Source of the DNA: Antedon mediterranea | Lineage: Eukaryota > Echinodermata > Crinoidea > Comatulida > Antedonidae | Assembly: GCF_964355755.1 (NCBI RefSeq) | Contig: NC_092674.1 | Location: forward strand, 9,927,001 to 9,991,000 | Reading direction: 5' to 3' | Length of the DNA: 64,000 bases | Shown: positions 33,151-43,890 of the stretch, one piece after another | How the letters are laid out: each line of letters opens with the position of its first letter | Numbering within the stretch: position 1 is the stretch's first letter | Program-made: the position numbers and the translations under genes | Notes under the pieces: generated by a model | Seen by the model: only the letters and a program-made list of their open reading frames with translations | Told to the model about the DNA's origin: nothing | The model's database searches: none

Positions 33151-33756
33151 GAGTTTGGTCATTGATTGTATACCAAGCATACTACAGTGAACGCCTTTTT
33201 TGCCTTGTTGCACCTTCATTCATTTCATCAGGTCAGATGCAAATCTACACGCTGAGAGTTTTGCCTCGGGTGTACCACACACTCTATCTCGTGCTGACTT
33301 ACTTTAACCCAACACTTCGCCATTCATTCCTCTATCTTGTATTCAACAAACTGCTTTATTGAATTTTGTAATTAGTATCGTTACATTGGACGTTTTTTAA
33401 TCAATTTCTTCTGATAAAATTACTTGCCTAATATAATCTAAAATTCATCGCTCAAATCTTAAATTAAATGATAACAGTTTTTCAATTTCAGTTCATTTTA
33501 GTTGTAATTTCAGAATGGTAAATTATAGTTGTGTTATTACATTAAATAGTTTTATGTGATTGATATCAATGTTTGTAATCTTTCGCGAGTTATGGAATTT
33601 CTTTGCGGATGATCTATAGTAGAATTTAATAGATTTAAATGAACCATCTCAAATTGTGCTACAGTATTATGTGTATATTTTGTTTTCCGTATGCTGTATT
33701 GTTGTATAATGATTTCAGTTTATTTAGATGCAAAGACTTTTAACCAGGTAGATTAC
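33151..33756. other. Non-coding stretch
   Basis: May include more eroded LINE sequence next to the fragment before it. No clear exon. Confidence 0.4.
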
Positions 33757-33910
33757 CATATTTTTTTATTTTATTTCATACGCATCCAACAGCGAGTAAC
33801 TCCCCAATTACAGGAGAAATAAACTATTTAACTAATTTATCATGCCTGTAAACTGTCTCCTTTGAGGCTTAGGGAGGGGAGTTGAAAGAGCTACAGCTCC
33901 ACTATTATTT
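33757..33910 (-). mobile_element. SINE fragment, minus strand
   Basis: Read on the minus strand the body has GGAGCTGTAGCTCTTTCAACT, CCTCAAAGGAGACAG and the tail CTCGCTGTTGGATGCG...AAATAAAATAAAA. The body matches 43600-43890, so the two are copies of one family. The tail resembles those of 36783-37088 and of the LINE fragment at 32740. Confidence 0.6.
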
Positions 33911-34975
33911 TATGGCTTTCTACCAGTTAGCTTTCCTGGATATGCCTTAACCTGATGTACATGCCCTAACCTGGTGTACATGCCCTGATTGTACAATGCT
34001 TTAGCATTAAAACTTTAAATGGACAAGTCAATCTGTTTGTCAACACAAGGGATGTAGACATCCCTTATTATATGTGCCAGTATAGTTGAAACTAAAGTTG
34101 TCCCAGTGGTATATTTGGCGGAGTGGCAGTGGGTAATTTAGTAGAAGTACCATCGCAGCCTAAATTTGCTAACACTTAAATTTATTTTGTGCCTAACTTA
34201 CCTGGATAAACCATCATTGGCTGTTTCTTTTCTGAGGGGAGTTAACTCGAAAAGTAACAAAAACTATAAGACAGTGTTGAAATTGTTTGGGAAATCACTA
34301 AAAGTTGCATCTCTCACCTAAACTCCTGAGAATTTATTGTATGGATAACTATTTAATAATTAAGAATATTATAATGATTTATATTCTTATGAAAATGGCC
34401 AACTGTTTTATCTGTATTTTTAATCCTTGTTGCACGTTTCTCATCTGTTTCATCGTTTCTACACTAGCTTAGCAAAGATAATAGAACCGTGTCTAATAAT
34501 TGCTGTTTACATTGATGTATATGTTAAGTGTAGTAGAGGCGTTGAAGTGGTTGAATTATTGGCAAACCTGTCATCAATTCTGTCCTTTTAATTGGCTTGT
34601 ACATTTAACATTTTTAACACGTTTTATTTTTAACCTCTTACATATTAGTCTCTATTTCGGACAACACTTGACTGCAAAATAGCGTTTTTCCTCGTTATGA
34701 ATCATCATACTGATCAATTGACATTTTACTCGTCACGTTTTTGATAACTAAACTGGGAGAAAAGTAAATGTCAACGCATTTTACCCTACATATGCAAAAG
34801 AAAGCGTGCCGTAGGCGTAAACTGCACTGGTCACCTGACCTTTCGTGAACTATTAGTAACGGTAATCCATGCAGGATGCTTGGTCAATGAAGTGTATAGT
34901 CCCTGTCTGATTTGTTTCGGAGACGTGAACTCGCTTGTCTGTCTGTGTGAAAAGTGTTGCAACAAAATGACTTTT
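33911..34975. other. Non-coding stretch with one dispersed repeat
   Basis: About 34186-34250 carries the TTTGTGCCTAACTTACCTGGATAAACC repeat also seen near 5352, 14163 and 44627. No exon recognised. Confidence 0.45.
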
Positions 34976-34984
34976 CAAATTTGT

Positions 34985-35172
34985 CACAATGCCATTATAT
35001 GTCCAGTATCATCATAGGCAAATTCTGGTATACTGCAATATCACATATGTTTCACAGTTAGCGGCTTATGGCCTATGATACAGGTGCACATGTAATACAT
35101 ATGTGTCACTGTATTAAAGAATTTGCCTGATACTGGTCAAATTATAGATACAGTACCAAGGATCCGCCACAT
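34985..35172. mobile_element. MITE with long imperfect TIRs, hAT-like ends
   Basis: CAGTATCATCATAGGCAAATTC is answered by the inverse of GAATTTGCCTGATACTG, and CACATATGT recurs inverted near the centre. The right end reads inward GTGGCGGATCCTTGGTACTG. The copy at 62336-62540 shares the CTTGGTACTG...AGTATCA layout, so this is a family. Confidence 0.6.
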
Positions 35173-35740
35173 TAATGTAAAACAAAAATATTTTTTTTTA
35201 AACCTTGGGATCCATATCTTGTTATGCTTAATGTCATTTTTGTATACGTGTTAATTTTCTGCTCGAGAATATATTTGTTTTATTATTCATCATGTACTGA
35301 CTTTTAATTGCTGTCAAAAGATTTGCTTTGCGGATCAGTGTGTTGGAGGATGAGGTACTTTAAAAGATAATTTGATTAATTCTCCATTTCTACTGAATGG
35401 GTAAGGCCACCCCCTTATTGAGTAAATTACCTTGATTTGATTTTTATGATTGGAACAAAATGTGGCAAAGTATCCGCTTTTAAAATTGTTTCCATGAATT
35501 TAGCTTATGATGAGTGGGCTTATAAACCACGAAATTGATTTATTCCCAGAATAACAGTAGACGCTACCGACACTGCTTCAATTCAGATGCTGTCAGGGCA
35601 ATCAACGTTGTTTAAAAAACAAAATGTACCTGTATGAAAATGACTTGTATTTGTTTTGCCACGAGAGAATTTAACTTCGCATTAATTCTTTTTATTTTAT
35701 GTATTTGTGTCTCAGAACTACACAATTGTCTACAGTATGT
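35173..35740. other. Non-coding stretch
   Basis: Nothing supportable besides AT-rich background. Confidence 0.45.
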
Positions 35741-35742
35741 AT

Positions 35743-36020
35743 GTTGTGGGGTGTGGCTGAGCGGTTTAAGAAGGAGGGCCCTGCACACCATAGTCTCACA
35801 ATCGGCACAGGTTCAAGGTTTTCCTCGAATAGTTTTGGTGTTAGAACAGTGTACACAGCTTTGTTTGTACTTTAAAGAACTCAGTGTATCTTTCGGAGTA
35901 GGTACTATGATACATCTCAGTCCCGTCATTGTGTACAAACGCATGAGTGTCGTCTGGTGGAATTTTGAAAAGAAGGAACACTTTAGGAGAGATGAAAGTT
36001 GTTATATGTGTAACATCTAG
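35743..36020 (+). mobile_element. tRNA-derived SINE
   Basis: GTGTGGCTGAGCGGTTTAAG is a clear RNA polymerase III A box and CACAGGTTCAAGG a B box, at tRNA-like spacing. A non-tRNA body follows to about 36020. The 128-codon frame over it has no recognisable domain and is not called. No functional tRNA folds from the head because its 3' half is degenerate. Confidence 0.6.
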
Positions 36021-36782
36021 TCTACTGAGCTTTGTGATGATTATTGAAAATATATATGAATCCATTATCCATTAATTACTGTTGTTAATGTTACACAATA
36101 TATGCAAATTACATTGGATGTTTCCACTGATGAAACTGTTAGCCTTCAAAAAGTATATATTGATATGGATGTCATCATTTTGATCTATGTCATTTCCACA
36201 ATCATTTGTTAATCTAGAATTTGTTCAATATATTGACACTCTGGAAAAAAATTAATATAGTAATTATGCCGTGTATTTCGGCTTGCAAACGATTACAACC
36301 AATGTTGGGTGTAAGAGAAGTAGATGCGATACGTGATATGAATTAGATTTCACTGACGCTTTGTGATGGATCAGTTATTTCAAGTGTCCTACAGTAAAGC
36401 TTGCGGAACGTAGTCGTGTTTATGAATAACTAAGAAGTATATAAGTTTACTGATACTAGGTACTTAGTACATGATATGAATAAGAATGATGGATCTGATG
36501 ATTCCATCTGGCATGCGTATCAACAGATTAAAAATCTAGGCATCGTGAAAGCTGGCACTGTCACTGACATATCTAGATAAGTAAGAGGCTAAGAGGAACA
36601 TTTATCAATGTAATACACCTAGATTATATCATGTGCATTTTCAATCATGTATAATTGTAAGGCTTTCACCATGGTTAGGATAAAAACTAGTTGCTATATT
36701 AGATCATAGCAAAATATTTTACCTTGAAAACTCTGATATATCCATCATTTAATATTGAATCAAGGGAACTTCTTATGTAAAG
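36021..36782. other. AT-rich non-coding stretch
   Basis: No exon or repeat I can support. Confidence 0.45.
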
Positions 36783-37088
36783 ATATTTATTTTTTATTTA
36801 TTTATTTTATTTAATCGAAACCAACAGCGATAATTACCGCCACTAACAGGTTTGATACAAACAAAGCCAGGACTGTTTAAAGCACCTTTATTAGTCCTAA
36901 CATTGATCAAGGGCTTCTCTCGTCCAGTGCCCACCTTGACCAGAGGTCTGAGGGAGATACTAGATGCAGGGGCTGCCATAAGAGTCAGCAGTGCTGATTT
37001 CAAATGCCTAACGGGACCCCAGCTCCGTATACAGCACCCGTTATTCCCAGATGGTCTCCCATCCATAAAGCTCTAACCAGGCCCAATT
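36783..37088 (-). mobile_element. 5S-rRNA-derived SINE (SINE3-like)
   Basis: On the minus strand the 5' part (37086 down to 37029) reads GGGCCTGGTTAGAGCTTTAT, GGATGGGAGACCATCTGGGA, ATAACGGGTGCTGTA, closely matching the 3' half of 5S rRNA. A 200-bp body follows, then AGTGGCGGTAATTATCGCTG TTGGTTTCG and an AAATAAAATAAATAAATAA tail at 36783-36815. The 5' half of 5S is missing. The tail resembles that of the LINE fragment at 32740, which would supply its reverse transcriptase. The frames on both strands are by-products. Confidence 0.75.
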
Positions 37089-37328
37089 ATATTTCATATA
37101 ATAAAGATTTTGGATGGTAGACTTAACAGATGAAAGGGCGAAGGATGAAATTGACAGTACTATCCCGAAACGAAAGCTTGCTATAGTATTAGTTTAAATA
37201 TTTTTTAGTAGGTTAAATCGTGATCACATGTGACACATTTCCTCATTACTTTACTCTTGCTTATACTTACATTATTATTAGTAATAATGTGACAAACATG
37301 TGACACTATTTATTGCAGAACTTTCCTA

Positions 37329-37484
37329 AAGCTCTCTCTATGCTATCAAACATATGTGACATAATGTGATATGCCCATATATGGACATAATGATGTCATA
37401 TCACTACCATATTTGAGCATATTACTACCATATTTGGGCACATCACACTTTTTTTGTCAAACTTTGATAGTGTAGACAGAGCTT
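37329..37484. mobile_element. TA-flanked MITE, family AAGCTC, copy 1
   Basis: It begins AAGCTCTCTCTATGCTATCAAAC and ends with the inverse of AAGCTCTGTCTACACTATCAAA. TA precedes it, and the base pattern after it (AAG) is a degraded TA. ATATATGGACAT and CCATATTTGGGCACATCACA lie inside. Other copies: 56499-56661 and 61407-61550. Confidence 0.75.
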
Positions 37485-40471
37485 AAGATATCTACGGTAT
37501 TGCAGATTTGATCCTACTGGCATGTTGCAAGAATTTGTGTTTTCTTAATATGTACTGTATGTGGTCCAGCTACTACTGTAACACCTGTGGGTTTGGATTC
37601 TATACCTTTGATAAACAAGGAACTACCGGTATTGCATAAATTATTAGTTCAAACTGCAAGATTTCAAAGTGATTGTAATTTTGTAGACAATGTGATCAGG
37701 AACCTTTGAAATGTTTATTTAACAGTAAAGATCACATGGCAGAACTCACTTTTCCCAGACACTTGCGTAACAATTTACAATAGCCACATTCAAAATATAG
37801 GTTTGTGTGGGAGTAATTCTGGGGATGTGTTTGATATTCACATGAACAATATGCTTTAACGCTATGCAGAATAAGAGCCTCGTTTCTATAAATAAAAGTT
37901 GCTACGATTTTGTTAGGAGTTCATGACGCGCAACGCTTAACTGTGTGGGTGTTTTGTCTGTGTCTTCCAAATTGTGTCGCAGACAAATCGGGAAAGTTTG
38001 AACCAGTTCAACTCTACAGACTTGTCTGAAATGGATAGACACGCCTCTCCCTGTTGCGTCGCGACACCTAGTAAACACGTAATGGTTATGAAAATCAAAA
38101 ATTATACCAACAATTTCAAAACCATATCAACAATTTCAAAACCATATTTCTCTTTAAATATACTCAGTTAATTGCCTTGACTATTAAAAGAAAAATCGTA
38201 AATTAATAAAAATGGCAAAATAGTAATTTGATGTATTGCACAATAGATATACCTTCCTACTGGACGCAATATTCCAATGCAACAACAAATAGTATGTCTG
38301 ACTGTTGCATTCTGGGTTCATTTTTTCTGTCATGTGATGTGATGTCATGTGTATCCTGTTAATCACATGGTTTGACCATATTTGAATCTGTAGATAGTTT
38401 ATATCATCGATTAGATTGTAGAATTACTGTATTTTCATATTTTAGCAACCGGTTGTGGGCTCCTAAGAGAAGGCCTAAAGGCTTGGGTTGTTTTAAAGCT
38501 TTCGGTTTTGTTTCCAGTTTTCGTATTATACAGACTATACCGTCTAGACAGACAGAAACTTATTATTATATGTAATAATAATTCCCCTTGACAAGTGATT
38601 TAATATTTAATATTTTTAAAACCTCATAAATTCAGCAATAAATAAATTTTGTAAATAATATTTAATTTTATTAGGATGTAAACAACATGAAATTAAACTA
38701 CAATTTGTAACAATTTAATGTAAATTAAAATGAAAAACCTTTCTTTAATACAAATTATTGTACAGTAACCACATTTTTATTGAATTACTTATTAATTTGT
38801 TTACGTATATAATTTCATTATAACTATGCTTGTCATGTGATTATGAAAGATAAATACAGAACACAGTAGAGTAGATGTAATGTTGATTTAAATTCAAAAG
38901 ATGATTTTATTGAATAAATACGAGATTAAAAGGTAGCTGAACCCTAATTAAAGTTCACATCAGATATTGAGCCGTCATTGATAGCTCATCAGCGTACCGC
39001 TAATAGATCGCTAAGCATATGCTTATCTATGACACGACAGTAGCTGCACCAGAAGCGATAAATATGGTAAAATGCGTTTATACCTGAATGTTCTAGTCAA
39101 ATTTCATTACCTTTCACTATGCCTTGCACTTGGGAGGTTTACAACCTTGAAAAACACTAATGAGACCTAGATTAGTTTATTTCATATCCAGAATTTAATA
39201 TTAAATATAATTACTTGGATCGTTATATATCTACTGATGTGACGTGCATGAGTGATTACAGGTGATATTTGTGTCAAATTATTAAACAACAAGGTTAATG
39301 TTTTTATCATTTGATTTTAAGGTGTGTGACTTGTTAAATATGAAATAGTGCATCTCAATTATTTAGTTATTATACTTTATAATATAACAGTAGTATAGTA
39401 ATAATATATACAGTATATAGTTTATATAATGTCTACAGTATCTATACTTCTGGCTACTAAAGGTACGGTAATTATAGAGGGGGCTATGTAAGCGTAGGTG
39501 TTACGTAAATCAGATAGCTTATGTCAATGGTATTCTGCAAGCCAACGATGTAGCATTTTGACCGGAGAGCCAACATATTTTGAAGCCACAAGTTCAAAAC
39601 TTGTCAGTACCTTTTTGTGTCTTCTCTTTTTTTTTGTTTCTCTGATTTTTTTACTCACCTTCGAAGGCCTGGAAAAAGCATCCAGAGAAAAGATACAGCA
39701 CCATATCCCTTGCCATGGTGTTTTAGTTTTACCATTAAAAACATTCAGAATACCTGATTTTCTAGACACATTTGTCAGGCCAAGGATGTCTGATATTGGA
39801 AGAGTTGACTGTAAAATGTTCCCCCTTAAATTTTGAATGATTTTATTTCATATGAACTTTATATTAAAAAATTTAAGATCAGGATAGACTGAAGTTGCAA
39901 TGATACATATTAATATAATCAAAGTTTAACTTTTATAAATAATATACACATTTAAAATCACATTTATAATATAAAAATGCAACATCATCTTATTATTTGG
40001 TTTATAAATATTGTATTGTAATATTAAAAGATTGAATGGAAACGAATATACATTGAGTTGTTGAGTGGCATAAAGAGATATGCTAGAATGACAAGATAAT
40101 AAATATATTACAATATTCACTTCAATAGGCCCCTATTTCCCCAGGGCCTGAGGTCAAAAGTCAAAATCTTCTCTAGAGCCAGAGATAACTAGAATGTGTA
40201 CACACCTCTGGGAGCATTTGATGGAAACTAAAAACTTAGCAAGCTATTTTCATCAAAAATGAATTCAACCTTTTAAAACTTGTTTATGGTTTGAGGCATT
40301 CCTGTCGTGAGAATGTCTGCGATCAAATATAATGGGAATCATTTTATAAGTTATTATTAGTATTATCTTGTAGGCTAAAGTTTATAATCTAATGCATGCT
40401 ATTCCTGTCATATTGCCGATTATAGAAACCTCTTTCTATAGGTAAAAGTTTAAATCTAATGATATTATTAC
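37485..40471. other. AT-rich non-coding stretch
   Basis: Short frames on both strands (for example 39498-39836 plus, overlapped by 39524-39769 minus) have no recognisable domain or splice context. No RNA gene seen. Confidence 0.45.
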
Positions 40472-40703
40472 AGTGGAACCTTCACCTACGGGATTGTGTG
40501 TCCCTTTAATAGGGTTTTACCTGAATACGGATTGGTCATAGGGTTTAAACATATTATTCATTTACAGTATGGGGAAAGGTGTCCTCTTAATAGGGTTTTA
40601 CCTGAATACGGATTGGTCATAGGGTTTAAACATATTATTCATTTACAGTATGGGGAAAGGTGTCCTCTTATAGGGGTGTACAAAATAAGGGTTTTACTGT
40701 TTG
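40472..40703. mobile_element. pogo/Tigger-like MITE with an 81-bp internal duplication
   Basis: The left end CAGTGGAACCTTCACC and the inverted right end CAGTAAAACCCTTATTTT fit one another. Two 81-bp units (from 40508 and 40589) carry AATAGGGTTTTACCTGAATA and CATTTACAGTATGGGG. No coding capacity. It is the clearest complete member of this family. Confidence 0.7.
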
Positions 40704-40739
40704 TAAACCTATATTGAATGTTCGGAACATCATTTTACA

Positions 40740-40797
40740 ATTTTTAGGCCCTTTGCCCATTTCTTCAAAATCCTGGATCTGCCACTGTTTGACATGT
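40740..40797. mobile_element. hAT-like end fragment
   Basis: Read inverted, it is CAGTGGCAGATCCAGGATTTT, then GAAGAAATGGGCAAAGGGCC. The same end occurs at 50191-50240. CAGTGGCGGATC ends are common in hAT-like elements. Only one end is visible. Confidence 0.4.
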
Positions 40798-41609
40798 ATT
40801 GAAAAATTAAAAGTTAAAATAAAATTGTTCAAAGATCATAAAACATGTCAACAACATTGCCATTACCATTGTGGGTGTTTATATTGTTATCAATCAATTC
40901 TTTACAATAAAGTATATTTTGCCTTTTTGAACTTCGCATTGTGTTCCCTTATTGACCTTGCTAGGCTCTTGGTAGGCTATACTGGCCTAGAAAACCCCTG
41001 GATATTTTCTTTCATCCCTGCTTGTTAAAAACGCCTCATTTCCAGCCTAGCATTCTGTTGCAAATCCTCTCCTCAGGGTCTCATTGTGAACAGTCTGTGG
41101 ACACAGTTACTTTTACCTCGGCTTTCATACTTCAAGTTTTAAGTAGAGCTAGTCTACTGTAGCGTTGATGATGACTTACTAATGTTGCGAGCTGTGTGTT
41201 CATGCACATGTTAAAACTCCCTATGGTGGGATTATTGTTTTTTAAAGTTGGTAGTTATTACTGATAGTATCAAAGGAACCGGAGAGAGATCATAATTTAT
41301 CTTATTTCTTTATGTTGCAACTTTTAAAGTAGCTACTACTGAGGGGATCATAAATTATATGCTGCTTGCTTTAATGATAATTTGCTGTTCACTTGATTTT
41401 ATTATTTTATCTTTTATTTTCTTAGTAAGCTTTTCAATATCCCAGTATAGAAGGCCCAGTGACAGGACCATAATCGCCAAACTGAGAGGCGATTCTCTTT
41501 TCGAATAGTGTCTCAAGTTCTTTATGGTGCATATGAACAATGTATGAACCAACAGCTTTAAGTCCCATCTAAAGGACAATGCATAAGCCTAAAGTATCTT
41601 GACTAAAGA
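40798..41609. other. Non-coding stretch
   Basis: No recognisable exon or repeat family. Confidence 0.45.
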
Positions 41610-41757
41610 TACAGGCAATGGCACAGACAGGTCTCCAACCCATGCTTCTTGTATGCTAGTCTGATATCCCTTTACATTTATACACTCGGAAAGGTCGATG
41701 CAGCACCTGATATTCCCAGACGGTCCCTTATCCAGTTCGGCCCTACCGTGCACAATG
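41610..41757 (-). mobile_element. Second, decayed 5S-derived SINE head
   Basis: On the minus strand GGGCCGAACTGGATAAGGGA, CCGTCTGGGAATATCAGGTG and CTGCATCG follow the 5S rRNA 3' half, more diverged than at 37029-37086. A segment with GCATGGGTTGGAGACC continues behind it and resembles a tRNA B box. Confidence 0.5.
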
Positions 41758-42760
41758 TGACTTAACCTGGATGATATGAACCGGTGGTCAACATTTGGGA
41801 GTGTGTTAGATGATTAATCGCACTCGCATGTCTCAAATGACAAGATCTGCATCACCTTGATTGCACTATTGTAGTTGTCTAGCTGTAGAAAATGTCCCTT
41901 ATTTACATATTTTTCACCTGTTGGCAAAAAAAACTGCTATATCATGTTGCTTTTACGCCTCACCGCTAATGCTGATATCATGTCTGCTCCTGTTGTCGTT
42001 AAATTGTTAATCGTTGAGCACATTTTACATCCAGAAAGTGTAAAGTCATATCCATCATGTATTTCTACCAATAAACAAAATCCAGGCAATAAATCAGACA
42101 CTCATCTTGTTTCAGTACATAATAAATTAAAGTTATATTACTGTTGTAAAATAGCTTTTAGTTTCTTTCTTAATACCAAGATGTGAATTCAGTAATCGTC
42201 ATTTATGTATTGTGTCAACTTGCTCCGTAAAGTAGCATCACATTAGTATTTGTATGCATTATGATTACATGTTGTTTAAAAGATTGGAGAATATTTGTAA
42301 GGTTTTCTTGAAGAGACTATCTGGAAGATATTGTAGAAAAAACGAAAAAAAAATATTATGAAAAATTAGCTACAGAAAAACGACAACATAATAAAAATAT
42401 TCACTATTTCTTGTTCATATCATTTATTTTCGACTATCAAGCTTGGTTCCGAAGGACGTAAGTGCTACATAAGTGTTTTGACCAATCACAAGTGATGGAT
42501 TATTCAAACTCTCACTTGTAATTGGTCATTTTGGTGATGTCTACATCCTTGCATTACATTATCATCATTATGTGCAGAAAATTAATAGTTCAGTATGCGT
42601 ACTGTATTAAGTACATTAACGATGAAGAAATTAATGGGTGTTTCTTTGGTGAACACATCCCTAGCTTGTGTGGGGATGGAAAAAAATATGCATGAGAATA
42701 ATTAGAAACCTCCTTAAACAATGGTACTTTAAGATGATGAAGATTTTTGGGAGGTGAGAG
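41758..42760. other. AT-rich non-coding stretch
   Basis: Nothing supportable. A 21-base word at 42376-42396 recurs at 23667-23687 near the truncated 5' end of the LINE. Confidence 0.4.
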
Positions 42761-42762
42761 AA

Positions 42763-42960
42763 GCAGTGCAGTGGTGTAATGGCTATGTATGAGCGCCCAG
42801 ACCTTGAGCAGCCCAATCAGTGCTGTGGTGTAATGGCTATGTATGAGCGCCCAGACCTTGAGCAGCCCAATCAGTGCTGTGGTGTAATGGCTATGTATGA
42901 GCGCCTAGACCTTGAGCAGCCCAATGCAACTACCCAGCGTTGGACGGCCCATTAGAAGTG
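42763..42960 (+). repeat. 54-bp tandem repeat built on a tRNA-like SINE head
   Basis: Three units with a 54-bp period (GGCTATGTATGAGCGCCCAG at 42781, 42835, 42889) each contain GTGGTGTAATGGCTATG, a tRNA A-box-like sequence. The array is followed by ACCCAGCGTTGGACGGCCCA, apparently the SINE body. Units are nearly identical. Confidence 0.8.
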
Positions 42961-43590
42961 CTAAACCATGGACTTTATGTGTTACACCAATGGAGAAGAG
43001 ATAATGATTGCCGGGAACATGAAAAAACCTTAATTGGTCAAGTCACCACTGTGCTATGGGAAGTGCTCTTAGACTCTATTTGAAGAATACTAAAGCTTTC
43101 AGAATTGTAATCTTTCATTGGGATTAAATTTATTGCTATAACGTCAGTTCAGAAGAATTTATTTCTAAACCAGCTATAAATTGGATTGGGTTCAAAAAGC
43201 ATAAAAACATGGTTCATATGTCTAATGTAACAATAATAAAATATCAATTTGTTGGAAGTGCATTCTTTAAAAGATGGGGAATTGAGTTTTTACTTTCTGT
43301 AACAGTATTATATTTCGGTAAGTCAATAAACTACATTCGTGATATAATATGTATGAAATAATTTCTGAATAGTCTTGAATTTTATTGTAAGAGAGGGAAA
43401 TTGAGTTCGCTGTAATATATTGTTGTTGAAGTCATGTTTGCATTTAGAACCGCAAACATGCCCAATGAAACTTAAAACGCTTCTCATGTTACAATACGTT
43501 TTTATTAATTTTTACTTCTAAACTCCTTGTTTGTTCCACCATGAATTATTCAGATGATTTGCTTTAGTATTCAATTCAGTTTTCAATATC
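42961..43590. other. Non-coding stretch
   Basis: No supportable feature beyond a possible continuation of the SINE to about 43040. Confidence 0.4.
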
Positions 43591-43599
43591 TTTATTTCG

Positions 43600-43890
43600 G
43601 AAGTCGTTTTTTATCTCGCACACATCCTACTGTACATTGAGAAACTCGGCAATTGCAGGATGGAAAAACTACTATTTTATTGTGTATATCAGTCCTATTT
43701 TCATATCACTTCACACAACTCTGAGGCATCACCACCAGTGTTTTGTATGGTGTGTACCCGAGTGTGTGTAATCTCCAAAATTCTACAAAGCAAAGTGGTT
43801 TAAGTCTCATTTGAGCCTCACTGAGTGGAGTAGAAAGAGTTACAACCCTGGCACTAGTTCAGGATTGAAGCTTGGGATTAGAAGACAAGC
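43600..43890 (-). mobile_element. tRNA-derived SINE, minus strand
   Basis: On the minus strand a tRNA-like 5' part (CTTGTCTTCTAATCCCAAGC, then a B-box-like AGGGTTGTAACTC) is followed by the body shared with 33757-33910 (CTTTCTACTCC, GAGGCTCAAATGAGACTTAA) and a degenerate tail near 43600. Confidence 0.55.

Noticed and set aside
35750-35825. Possible functional tRNA gene
   Set aside because: A and B boxes are good, but the acceptor stem and T arm do not pair and a SINE body follows.
37029-37086. Possible 5S rRNA gene
   Set aside because: Only the 3' half is present, with several changes, and it is fused to a SINE body and A-rich tail.
39498-39836. 112-codon plus-strand frame
   Set aside because: No recognisable domain; the overlapping minus-strand frame is also open and composition is intron-like.
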